From CAYNNQ01 sp051748085 (GTDB lineage: Bacteria; Desulfobacterota; Desulfovibrionia; Desulfovibrionales; Desulfonatronovibrionaceae), in NCBI GenBank assembly GCA_051748085.1, contig JBNJHA010000079.1, positions 1 through 9,253 of the forward strand: 9,253 nucleotides of DNA, given 5' to 3'. The notes beneath the pieces were generated by a model. It searched no databases, was not told the DNA's origin, and was given only the letters and a program-made list of their open reading frames with translations. Each line of letters begins with the position of its first letter. Positions within the stretch are counted from its first letter, which is position 1. Positions 1-6,533 of the stretch are shown piece by piece. Both the position numbers and the translations under genes were made by a program.

Positions 1-60
1 GTGCAATGCCCGGTTTTCAGTGTAACTTTGTTAATTTTCTTGTTGGGATAGTCCAAATTG

Positions 61-154
61 AAATCGGGATCGCTATCGGAAGAATATGTCATTAGGTGCG
101 TGAGAAATCCTCAGCTTATGGATTCGATATCGATCCCGATAGCGATTTCGATCC
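61..154. repeat. Facing CGATNN hexamer arrays (inverted repeat)
   Basis: Positions 61-78 read as three NNATCG hexamers (AAATCG, GGATCG, CTATCG). Positions 125-154 read as five CGATNN hexamers (CGATAT, CGATCC, CGATAG, CGATTT, CGATCC). The arrays are in inverted orientation around a 46 bp spacer. The longest perfect complementary stretch is 11 bp (69-79 with 136-146). A short ORF with a TTG start (58-285) crosses this DNA, but it has no ribosome binding site and a composition dictated by the repeats, so it is not called a gene. The function is unknown; it may be a repeat-derived or mobile remnant, or a DNA structure element. Confidence 0.6.
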
Positions 155-211
155 CGAAGAAAAAAAATCCCAACACAGAAAGAAATCTCATTTTCGAATT
201 GGAAAATCCGT

Positions 212-252
212 TATTTCTAAATCCGAAAATTTTTGAATTCCCGGATAATAAA
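212..252 (+). repeat. Dispersed palindromic intergenic repeat, copy 1
   Basis: This is one of three related AT-rich elements of about 40 bp in the window (others near 3228 and 6534). The shared core is AATTTTTGAATT followed by YCCGGATAA or a close variant, preceded by TATTTCTAA. The centre is a weak palindrome (AATT, TTTG loop, AATT). This copy ends in GGATAATAAAT, whose GATAAT resembles a -10 hexamer, and it ends about 50 bp before the GTG of the BCCT gene. All three copies have the same orientation and lie upstream of plus-strand genes. Confidence 0.6.
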
Positions 253-290
253 TATTTAGAAAAAAACCTGATTTTCAATTTCTAATCTCC

Positions 291-298
291 AGGGAGAG
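291..298 (+). promoter_or_regulatory. Ribosome binding site deciding the GTG start
   Basis: AGGGAGAG ends 4 bases before the GTG at 303. It selects this non-ATG start; the GTG at 301 is in another frame and too close. Confidence 0.7.
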
Positions 299-302
299 TT
301 GT

Positions 303-2111
303 GTGGCTAAAGAAAAGAATGTGAAGTCGAAAAAGAAAAAGGAACGTTCTTACCAGCGCAAGGCCATAGAGGCCGCGCGGGAGCATTGGGAAAATCAGAA
401 ACGCAAGGCCATCAAGGAAAGGCAGACCCTGCGCGGATTACAATTGATTCCCAACTCCAGCTATTATGACGAATCGCACGGGCATAAGCCGGGGGAGGAC
501 AATTGGGCCGGCTTTGGCTTTGACCTGCATCCTCAGGTTGCGTTCGTTGCCGGGGGACTGGTCGTTTTGTTCATTGTCCTGACTTTTCTTTTCAAAAGCG
601 AGGCGGTTGCCTTTTTTCAGACGGTTTTGAACGGAATTGGAAATAATTTTGGCTGGCTGTATATTCTGGCCGCCAATTTTTTCGTCATAGTCATGATTCT
701 TATCGCTTCCAGTCGTTTCGGGAAAATACGCATTGGTGGCCCGGATGCACTACCTGAATTCAGTACCTTCAGCTGGTACGCGATGCTCATAAGCGCCGGC
801 ATGGGCATCGGGCTTATGTTCTGGAGCGTGGCTGAACCCATTTTTCATTACATGACTCCGTCGCCCATGTTCGACGTCCCGGCCGAATCGGCCCAGGCAA
901 CTCAGGTGGCCCTGGGGCTTACTTATTTTCATTGGGGGCTGCATCCGTGGGGCATATACGCATTGGTCGGACTGTCCCTGGCCTTTTTCGCCTTTAACCG
1001 CGGCCTGCCGCTGACCATCCGTTCCATATTCTACCCCCTTCTGGGCGACAAAATCTACGGCTTCTGGGGCAATATTATTGATATTCTCTCCGTTCTGGCC
1101 ACGCTTTTCGGGCTGGCCACCTCACTCGGTCTCGGAGTCAAGCAGGTTTCCTCCGGACTCAATTACCTGTTCGGTTTCCCGGACACGGTCTGGTACTCGG
1201 TTTTGCTTATCGGGGCGATCACCTTGATGGCGGTCATGTCCGTTGTCGCCGGGCTGGACAAAGGGGTAAAGCTCCTGAGCACGGCCAATCTGTATCTGGC
1301 CGGGCTGTTTATGTTCTTTCTTCTTTTGGTCGGGCCGACCGTGTACATACTGCAGGCCTTTACCCAGAATCTGGGCTTTTATATCCAGAACCTGCCTCAG
1401 CTCAGCTTCTGGGTGGAGACATTTTACGGCGCGGAAGGCAGCAGCTGGCAGAATCCGTGGACCATTTTCTATTGGGGATGGTGGATATCCTGGTCCCCGT
1501 TCGTGGGCATGTTCATCGCCCGGGTCTCCAAGGGCCGCACGGTGCGCGAATTCATCCTCGGAGTGATGATTTTTCCCACAGTGCTTTCATTTTTGTGGAT
1601 GTCTGCGTTCGGCGGTTCGGCTTTATGGCTCCAGGCCACGGGTGCCGCGGATATAGCCGGGGCGGTGAATAAAGAGGTTTCCACCGCTCTTTTTGTCATG
1701 CTCGAGAATTTTCCCTGGACCTGGCTGACCTCGCTGATCGGCATCATTCTGGTCACGATATTCTTTGTCACTTCTTCGGATTCCGGTTCCCTGGTCGTGG
1801 ATCATCTCACTTCCGGGGGCAAGCTGGATTCCCCGGTTCCGCAGCGGATTTTCTGGGCGGTTACCGAGGGGCTCTGCGCGGCAGCCCTTCTTTTGGGCGG
1901 GGGGCTGACCGCCCTGCAGAGCGCCTCCATCGCCACCGGCCTGCCGTTTACTTTTGTTTTGATAATCATGTGCTACAGTCTGTTTAAGGGGTTGCAGGAA
2001 GAGCATTATCACGCGAGCATTATCGAGAAAATAAGGCCGGAGACCGAGGAATTCGAAGTGCCCATGCGCCAGAAAGAGCCTCAGCCCGGAGATGCGCCGG
2101 AAAAAGGATGA
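303..2111 (+). CDS. BCCT-family betaine/choline/carnitine-type transporter
   Basis: This 602-residue inner-membrane protein should import a quaternary-ammonium compatible solute, most likely glycine betaine, with Na+. The start is GTG at 303, chosen because AGGGAGAG lies at 291-298. The first 75 residues are hydrophilic and strongly basic, followed by about 12 membrane segments (80 to 560). Family signatures are clear. The glycine-rich GMGIG (166-170) leads into FWSVAEP. The tryptophan box YWGWWISWSPF includes W393, W394 and W397, which align with the BetP betaine-binding tryptophans. TSSDS (490-494) corresponds to the BetP region holding Thr467/Ser468 of a Na+ site. GMGIG and TSSDS favour Na+ coupling over CaiT-like antiport. 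The C-terminal tail is short and not basic, unlike the BetP osmosensor tail. Exact substrate (betaine, choline, ectoine) cannot be decided from sequence. No synthesis genes flank it; it appears monocistronic. Confidence 0.95.
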   Translation: MAKEKNVKSKKKKERSYQRKAIEAAREHWENQKRKAIKERQTLRGLQLIPNSSYYDESHGHKPGEDNWAGFGFDLHPQVAFVAGGLVVLFIVLTFLFKSEAVAFFQTVLNGIGNNFGWLYILAANFFVIVMILIASSRFGKIRIGGPDALPEFSTFSWYAMLISAGMGIGLMFWSVAEPIFHYMTPSPMFDVPAESAQATQVALGLTYFHWGLHPWGIYALVGLSLAFFAFNRGLPLTIRSIFYPLLGDKIYGFWGNIIDILSVLATLFGLATSLGLGVKQVSSGLNYLFGFPDTVWYSVLLIGAITLMAVMSVVAGLDKGVKLLSTANLYLAGLFMFFLLLVGPTVYILQAFTQNLGFYIQNLPQLSFWVETFYGAEGSSWQNPWTIFYWGWWISWSPFVGMFIARVSKGRTVREFILGVMIFPTVLSFLWMSAFGGSALWLQATGAADIAGAVNKEVSTALFVMLENFPWTWLTSLIGIILVTIFFVTSSDSGSLVVDHLTSGGKLDSPVPQRIFWAVTEGLCAAALLLGGGLTALQSASIATGLPFTFVLIIMCYSLFKGLQEEHYHASIIEKIRPETEEFEVPMRQKEPQPGDAPEKG

Positions 2112-2153
2112 TTTCTGCGCCTGTGTTTCCGGCTTTCAGACTGCTTTTTATTT
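2096..2153 (+). terminator. Candidate terminator of the BCCT gene, overlapping its stop codon
   Basis: GCCGGAAA (2096-2103) is perfectly complementary to TTTCCGGC (2126-2133), with a 22-base loop containing the TGA stop. T-rich DNA follows (TTT directly after the stem, then CTTTTTATTTTAT around 2144-2156). The long loop and interrupted T tract make this weaker than a canonical intrinsic terminator. Confidence 0.4.
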
Positions 2154-2177
2154 TATAAAGGACATTGCGAGACTTAT

Positions 2178-2215
2178 AAAAAAACCGGGCAGATTCTTGA
2201 ACGGAAACTGCCCGG
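2178..2215 (-). terminator. Rho-independent terminator of the DUF4168 gene
   Basis: CCGGGCAG (2185-2192) pairs with CTGCCCGG (2208-2215). Inside, after an A-A mismatch, TTC/GAA adds three more pairs around a 7-base loop. On the minus strand the stem is followed by seven T (A tract at 2178-2184 on the plus strand). The plus strand has no T tract after the stem, so it acts for the minus-strand gene, whose stop codon ends at 2248. Confidence 0.85.
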
Positions 2216-2247
2216 GTGGAGGGTAATCAGAGAAGGCTATTTTTCTG

Positions 2248-2845
2248 TTACTGGAGACTTTGTATCTTTTTTTCTATTTTTTGGTTCAAATCCTGATCTT
2301 GTTGCATGGCCTGGGCTATTTCATTGTATCTGTCCACGCTCAGTCCGTTTTCCTTAACTTGATCGATCATTTTATCCGTGTATTTTTGTTGTAATTCCTT
2401 GACTTCGGATTCGTCCTGGACACTTTGCACTTCCTGAGAGTACTCCTCCTGAATTCCACGCACCCCGGTATAAGCCTGGGCAAAATTATTTACTTCCTTG
2501 TCGCTTACATCCGTCTGTACCTGGTTTTGATATCCCTGCGCACCCTGGCCCTGCTGCGCACCCTGGCCCTGCTGCGCACCCTGGCCCTGCTGCGCNNNNN
2601 NNNNNNNNNNNNNNNNNNNNNNNNNNNNNNNNNNNNNNNNNNNNNNNNNNNNNNNNNNNNNNNNNNNNNNNNNNNNNNNNNNNNNNNNNNNNNNNCTGCG
2701 CACCCTGGCCCTGCTGCGCACCCTGGCCCTGCTGCGCACCCTGGCCCTGCTGCGCCAGAGCTGTGCCGGCAAAGCAGAGCATGGCCATCAGACTGATAAC
2801 CGTTAAGATTGTCAATCCATTTCTTTTTTTTACTTTTGTGTGCAT
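2248..2845 (-). CDS. Secreted DUF4168-type protein with QQGQGA repeats, interrupted by assembly gap
   Basis: The ATG at 2845 is preceded by AAAGGAG, eight bases upstream. Residues 1-31 form a Sec signal peptide: basic MHTKVKKR start, hydrophobic core, cleavage predicted after TALA. The cysteine at 24 lacks a proper lipobox, so a lipoprotein is unlikely. The mature protein begins with tandem QQGQGA hexapeptides, three copies before the 100 N gap (2596-2695) and three after. About 97 residues then follow, rich in Q, E, D and K, and the protein ends at the TAA at 2248-2250. The C-terminal part (LSVDRYNEIAQAMQQDQDL, then NQKIEKKI) matches the pattern of DUF4168, a small exported helical domain of unknown function. 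The two gene halves lie in different apparent frames only because the gap is filled with 100 N. No biochemical role is known; a periplasmic or surface role is inferred from the signal peptide. It lies convergent to the BCCT gene and divergent from the sensor kinase. Confidence 0.85.
2541..2754 (-). repeat. 18 bp tandem repeat encoding QQGQGA
   Basis: The plus-strand unit is CACCCTGGCCCTGCTGCG. Three identical copies lie at 2541-2594 and three at 2701-2754, with partial units touching the 100 N gap on both sides. The copies are identical at the nucleotide level, not merely in protein, which indicates recent expansion or ongoing homogenisation. The true copy number is unknown. Confidence 0.95.
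2596..2695. other. Assembly gap of exactly 100 N
   Basis: One hundred consecutive N is a conventional placeholder for a gap of unknown size. It sits inside exact tandem repeats, which short reads cannot span. Confidence 0.95.
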
Positions 2846-2901
2846 TTTTAGATCTCCTTTTAGTTAATTTATAATTGTATCCGCAACACTGATCATGACT
2901 C

Positions 2902-2917
2902 TGCATTACACATGCCA
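2902..2917 (-). promoter_or_regulatory. Candidate sigma-54 (-24/-12) promoter of the DUF4168 gene
   Basis: The minus strand reads TGGCATGTGTAATGCA, a close match to the sigma-54 consensus TGGCACG-N4-TTGCW with the required GG-N10-GC spacing (GG at 2916-2915, GC at 2904-2903). It predicts transcription starting near 2891 and a 5' leader of about 46 bases before the ATG at 2845. An alternative sigma-70 reading would use TACAAT/TATAAA just downstream, but no good -35 accompanies it. Confidence 0.6.
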
Positions 2918-2967
2918 AAAGTTTTTTGGAAGATTTTTTACCCAAAAGTTGTTTTATTTCGCCATCT

Positions 2968-2980
2968 TATCAAAAATTTT
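2968..2980 (+). promoter_or_regulatory. IHF-like site
   Basis: TATCAAAAATTTT matches the IHF consensus WATCARNNNNTTR at all but the last base. It lies about 80 bp upstream of the predicted DUF4168 start site, between the -24/-12 element and the palindrome at 3015-3030, as expected for DNA bending at an enhancer-dependent promoter. AT-rich DNA gives such matches by chance, so this counts mainly through its position. Confidence 0.35.
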
Positions 2981-3014
2981 TGCTTATTTGCCTGAATTGT
3001 TTTGTTGTGTAATT

Positions 3015-3030
3015 TTGATACATGTGTCAA
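3015..3030. promoter_or_regulatory. Near-perfect 16 bp palindrome, candidate activator site
   Basis: TTGATACATGTGTCAA is a dyad with a single mismatched pair (T/G at the fifth position from each end). Its centre is about 131 bp upstream of the predicted sigma-54 start site of the DUF4168 gene, the usual distance for NtrC-family enhancer sites. The adjacent response regulator is a natural candidate to bind it, which is inference. Confidence 0.45.
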
Positions 3031-3083
3031 CGTAGCAGATGAGTTCGACTCTTTGTCGCAAGGCCTTGAGCTTTCTTATTTAG

Positions 3084-3110
3084 TTTCCAATTCGGAAAGG
3101 GCCCTTTTCC
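3084..3110. repeat. Overlapping small inverted repeats (TTTCC/GGAAA)
   Basis: TTTCC (3084-3088) and GGAAA (3094-3098) can pair. GGAAAGGG (3094-3101) can also pair with CCCTTTTCC (3102-3110), with one bulged T. The two pairings are mutually exclusive. No T tract follows, so it is not called a terminator. Confidence 0.3.
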
Positions 3111-3131
3111 AGTTTAAAGGCGTCAATTTTC

Positions 3132-3175
3132 GTAATTATTCGATCACGTATTAGGATACGCCTGCTCATAATTAC
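3132..3175. repeat. Symmetric nested inverted repeat in the divergent region
   Basis: Outer arms GTAATTAT (3132-3139) and ATAATTAC (3168-3175) are perfect complements. Inner arms CGTAT (3147-3151) and ATACG (3156-3160) are also perfect, around a TAGG loop. Both unpaired spacers are exactly 7 bases, so the structure is symmetric over 44 bp. It could be a double operator or a structured remnant of a mobile element. The rest of the 610 bp region between genes (2846-3455) is AT-rich with no supported ORF. Confidence 0.5.
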
Positions 3176-3227
3176 TCAATTTCATTGTTAAACAGTAAAA
3201 AATATCATTTCAGAACCTAAAACCTGA

Positions 3228-3268
3228 TATTTCTAAACCCGGAATTTTTGAATTTCCGAATAAGAACA
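3228..3268 (+). repeat. Dispersed palindromic intergenic repeat, copy 2
   Basis: TATTTCTAAACCC is followed by GGAATTTTTGAATTTCC and GAATAAGAAC. It matches copy 1 over the TATTTCTAA lead and copy 3 over TTTTTGAATTTCCG and the ATAAGAAC end. It lies about 190 bp upstream of the kinase start. Confidence 0.65.
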
Positions 3269-3455
3269 AGTTCCAAAGATTGAATACATGAATGAAACAT
3301 ACCAATCGAGTAATGTCTTGACGGTGGATACAATATTTGCATGCCTTTTTGTAACTATTCAGCCCACGAAAAAAAGTTTGCTGAACAGATACGTTTTTTT
3401 TAAATAGGTTAAACCGCGGTTTATGATGCTGATCTTTTTCAGGGAGTTGGGTTTT

Positions 3456-4979
3456 ATGCATTTTCGATTTAAATACAGCCTGCTGCAGGCCCTTTTGGTC
3501 TATGTGATCATTCCTCTAATAGCGGCATTGGGTGTGGCTGGATATGTCAGTCTGACAACTTTGGAGAAACAGGTGGAAAAAAAAATGCAGGATGAACTTC
3601 AGCTTGTTGCCCGAGCGCTGGAACTTCCAGTCAGCCGTGCCTTGAAGCGTGACAGAGAGGGAAGCGTGAACAGCGCCCTGGAATCCGCATTCAGGATTAA
3701 TCGGGTGTACGGTGCTTCCGTGTATGACGCTGAAGGGAACAAAGTTGCCTCGGTTGGCGCTCAGAAGCAAAAAAATGAAGCAAAAGGGGATAAGCAATTG
3801 GCGGCCATAGCCGAACAGGGGGATCGCCAGGATGAATACAGCGAGGTTGGAGGTGAGGAGGCCTATTCCTATTTTCTGCCTCTTACGGACAGCGGTGGCC
3901 GGATTACCGGCTTGCTTCAGCTTTCCCGAAAAAAGGCCGATTTTCAGGAATACATCCATGGATTGCGTAAGGAGTCCATAATTATCCTTGCCGCCGGGGC
4001 CCTGGTCATGACTATCCTGGTTCTTTTCGGGCATCGTCGGGCCTTGGGCAGGCATTTGGAGAACCTGGGGCGATCCATGCGGCGCGTAGAACAGGGTGAT
4101 CGGAGGCATCGGCTGTATATGCAGGGGCCGCGAGAAATTATCGCCGTGGCCTCAGCCTTTAACAACATGCTCGACAGTATGGATCGGGCCCAGGAGGAAC
4201 TGGAGCAGCAACGGCTAAATCGAGCCCGTCTGGAAGATGAGTTGCGCAAGGCGGAGAAAATGGCCGCGATCGGCAGACTTGCGGCCGGAGTGGCCCATGA
4301 GTTGGGAAGCCCTTTGTCTGTTGTTGATGGTCACGCTCAGCGCGCTTTCAGGTTGCCGGATCTTTCCGACCAGGCGGCGCGGGCGTTTAAACACATCCGC
4401 GAGCAGGTCGGGCGCATGGAATTGATTGTTCGGCAATTGCTGGATTTCAGTCGGCAGAATGTTTCCAATAAGCGCTGTGTTGATCCAGGGCAGATTTCTC
4501 TGAGTGCGATTCAAACTTTGTCCCGGCAAAGGAGTGATTGGGCGGACAGGATCCAATATGCCGGGTCTGAGCGTGAATGCAAAATAATGGGTGATCCCCT
4601 GCGCTTGGAACAATTGCTGACCAATTTGCTTAAAAATGCATTGCAGGCGAGTCCTGACGGTCTGGTTCGCCTGGAGTGGAATTGTGACGAGCGGGAGTGC
4701 CTATTAATTGTTCAGGACGACGGACCGGGTATTGATGATCAGATGCGCGACAGAGTGTGTGATCCGTTTTTTACCACCAAGCCTCCCGGGGAGGGTACCG
4801 GTCTTGGTCTGGCGGTGGTTCACGGCATCGTGGAAGAACACTTCGGGGAAATGCATATCCGCAGCAGTCCGTGGGGCGGAGCGGAATTTGAAATACGTCT
4901 GCCTGTACATGCCCCGGAGGACGAACAGTCCGCCCCGGTCCCGGAACAGGAAAAGTCGGTCGATAAAAGAAAGATTTAA
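3456..4979 (+). CDS. Membrane sensor histidine kinase (NtrB-like, HAMP-HisKA-HATPase)
   Basis: The ATG at 3456 (507 aa) is preferred because AGGGAG lies 9 bases upstream; the in-frame ATG at 3423 would add 11 residues but lacks a ribosome binding site. From 3456, residues 9-33 form the first membrane segment. About 35-172 is a periplasmic sensor region with a Cache/PAS-like pattern (VYDAEGNKVAS, then YSYFLPL and GRITGLLQLS). Residues 174-192 form the second membrane segment, followed by HAMP and a short coiled coil. HisKA carries the H-box AHELGSPLSVV with phospho-acceptor His281. The ATPase domain shows the N-box (LLTNLLKNALQAS, Asn394), G1 (DDGPGI), F-box (DPFFTTK) and G2 (GEGTGLGLAVV). All catalytic motifs are intact. 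It should autophosphorylate on an extracytoplasmic signal and pass phosphate to the regulator encoded 83 bp downstream. The ligand is unknown. Confidence 0.93.
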   Translation: MHFRFKYSLLQALLVYVIIPLIAALGVAGYVSLTTLEKQVEKKMQDELQLVARALELPVSRALKRDREGSVNSALESAFRINRVYGASVYDAEGNKVASVGAQKQKNEAKGDKQLAAIAEQGDRQDEYSEVGGEEAYSYFLPLTDSGGRITGLLQLSRKKADFQEYIHGLRKESIIILAAGALVMTILVLFGHRRALGRHLENLGRSMRRVEQGDRRHRLYMQGPREIIAVASAFNNMLDSMDRAQEELEQQRLNRARLEDELRKAEKMAAIGRLAAGVAHELGSPLSVVDGHAQRAFRLPDLSDQAARAFKHIREQVGRMELIVRQLLDFSRQNVSNKRCVDPGQISLSAIQTLSRQRSDWADRIQYAGSERECKIMGDPLRLEQLLTNLLKNALQASPDGLVRLEWNCDERECLLIVQDDGPGIDDQMRDRVCDPFFTTKPPGEGTGLGLAVVHGIVEEHFGEMHIRSSPWGGAEFEIRLPVHAPEDEQSAPVPEQEKSVDKRKI

Positions 4980-5062
4980 AAAATCCATGTCGTTCCTCGG
5001 AGAGCCTTTTTTATTATGTTGAACAGGTACAAAGATATTTCGGTTTGGTTGGGGAGAGCAGA

Positions 5063-6457
5063 ATGAATATTGAGCAAGACGGACAGGAAATGGTATTGAT
5101 TGTCGAGGATGACGAGGGGTTGAATCAGCTTTTACAGGATGAACTCGTTGATGCCGGTTGTTCCACCGTAAGTGTGACCAGCGCTGAACAGGCGGTTGCC
5201 TGGTTGGAAAATAATTCGGCTGATCTGGTGGTTTGCGATCTGAAATTGCCCGGAGAAAACGGTATGCAATTGCTCCGCGAGACGCGGGACTATATCCCCA
5301 TGCCCGGATTTTTGATTATTACCGCCTTTGGTTCCGTGCCCCAGGCCGTGGAAGCCTTGAAGGCCGGAGCGGATGACTTTCTGACCAAGCCGTTGGATCT
5401 GGACCAGTTAGTGCTTTGCGTTAAACGCATTTTGGAGAACAGACGATTGCGGGAAGAAGTTCAGCACTACCGGCAGATTCTGAGCGCAAACGATTTTCAC
5501 GGTATTTTGGGCCATAGCCGGTCCATGCGGAGATTGATCCAGCAAATCAGGCAGATGGCCGCAGCCCGGGGACCGGTTTTGATTGTGGGAGAAAGCGGCA
5601 CGGGCAAGGAACTTGCGGCCCGGGCAGTGCACAGGGAAAGTGCCTCCGTGAACGCTCCGCTGGTGGTTTTGAATTGTGCCGGCATTCCTCCGGAACTTTT
5701 GGAATCCGAATTGTTCGGGCACATGGCCGGAGCTTTTACCGGAGCATCAAGGCAGCGCCAGGGCCTTTTTGCCGAAGCCCATGGCGGGTCTTTGTTTCTG
5801 GACGAGATTTCCGAGATGCCCCTTTCCATGCAGGCCAAACTTCTGCGGGTTCTGCAGGACGGCAAGGTTCGGCCTGTGGGCAGCAACAAGGAAATCAATA
5901 CGGACGTGCGCATTATAGCGGCCACCAATAAAGAACTGGAGGACGAGATAGCCGCTGGCAATTTCCGGGAAGATCTTTTTTATCGCTTGGAGACATTTAC
6001 TCTGCGGGTGCCTCCGTTGCGGGAGCGCGAGGATGACGTGGCCCTGCTTGCGGCCAGTTTCATGCACCGCTACAACGCCAGGCTGAGCAGGGACATAAGG
6101 GGGTTTTCCGATGAGGCTTTGTCTTTACTGCGCGGTTATTCTTTCCCGGGCAATGTACGCGAACTGCAAAACGCAGTGGAAAGGGCGGTTACTTTCTGCC
6201 GCGGCAACTGGGTGACCCCGCAGGATTTTCCCGCCCGAATGCGCCGGACTGAATCAATTGCATCCGGGGCTGATATAGAAAACGGACCGCCGTCGGAAAA
6301 TTCCTTCCTGTTGCATGGCGGGACATTGCCCAGCCTGGAGAAGTTAAAGGAGCGCTATATTCGTTATGTGTTAAAACAATGCGGCAATAATAAGCGCAGG
6401 GCTGCGGCGCTTCTTGGCATTGGGCGGCGGACATTGTATCGTTATCTGGAAGATTAG
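5063..6457 (+). CDS. NtrC-family sigma-54-dependent response regulator
   Basis: The ATG at 5063 (464 aa) follows GGGGAG with a 6-base spacer; a TTG at 5045 in frame is less likely. Residues 9-120 form a receiver domain with phospho-acceptor Asp59 (VVCDLKLPG), Thr87 and Lys109 (LTKP). The AAA+ sigma-54 activation domain (about 147-375) has Walker A GESGTGKE (176-183), the sigma-54-contacting GAFTGA loop (223-228), Walker B FLDE (245-248), and the downstream FREDLFYRL and FPGNVRELQN motifs. The C-terminus is a Fis-type helix-turn-helix (NNKRRAAALLGIGRRTLYRY). All motifs for ATP-driven open-complex formation are present. Phosphorylation by the upstream kinase should promote oligomerisation and activation at enhancer sites. 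Its only visible candidate target here is the divergent sigma-54-type promoter at 2902-2917. It lacks any feature that would name it (ZraR, AtoC or another), so no symbol is given. Confidence 0.95.
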   Translation: MNIEQDGQEMVLIVEDDEGLNQLLQDELVDAGCSTVSVTSAEQAVAWLENNSADLVVCDLKLPGENGMQLLRETRDYIPMPGFLIITAFGSVPQAVEALKAGADDFLTKPLDLDQLVLCVKRILENRRLREEVQHYRQILSANDFHGILGHSRSMRRLIQQIRQMAAARGPVLIVGESGTGKELAARAVHRESASVNAPLVVLNCAGIPPELLESELFGHMAGAFTGASRQRQGLFAEAHGGSLFLDEISEMPLSMQAKLLRVLQDGKVRPVGSNKEINTDVRIIAATNKELEDEIAAGNFREDLFYRLETFTLRVPPLREREDDVALLAASFMHRYNARLSRDIRGFSDEALSLLRGYSFPGNVRELQNAVERAVTFCRGNWVTPQDFPARMRRTESIASGADIENGPPSENSFLLHGGTLPSLEKLKERYIRYVLKQCGNNKRRAAALLGIGRRTLYRYLED

Positions 6458-6533
6458 GCAGGACCAGTAAGACATGGATTGTTGCGCGAAGCATCCAGCC
6501 GGTGAACTTATTTCTGTGGCCGAATAGTTACGA

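Noticed and set aside
58..285. 75-codon plus-strand ORF with TTG start before the BCCT gene
   Set aside because: It runs through the hexamer arrays and dispersed repeat copy 1, has no ribosome binding site, and its protein looks like translated repeat DNA.
2541..2754. CRISPR array
   Set aside because: The units are directly contiguous with no spacers and encode an in-frame peptide repeat.
2425..2796. Plus-strand and alternative minus-strand ORFs across the 18 bp repeat
   Set aside because: They are by-products of a repeat lacking stops and of the arbitrary 100 N frame. The signal peptide and DUF4168 pattern identify the correct minus-strand reading on both sides of the gap.
2843..2845. DUF4168 protein as a lipoprotein via Cys24
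   Set aside because: Residues before the cysteine (A-M-L-C) do not fit a lipobox, and a standard TALA signal peptidase I site follows.
3318..3334. TTGACG and TACAAT as a sigma-70 promoter for the kinase
   Set aside because: The two hexamers are only 5 bases apart and no good partner exists for either at about 17 bases.
3326..3342. Sigma-54-like TGGATACAATATTTGCA before the kinase gene
   Set aside because: The -12 half (TTTGCA) is good, but GG to GC spacing is 11 rather than the strictly required 10.
3210..3461. 83-codon minus-strand ORF in the divergent region
   Set aside because: It consists largely of dispersed repeat copy 2 and AT-rich DNA, shows no recognisable domain, and overlaps the kinase start.
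6470..6495. Hairpin after the response regulator (TGGAT/ATCCA) as terminator
   Set aside because: Only 5 pairs with a long loop and no following T tract.
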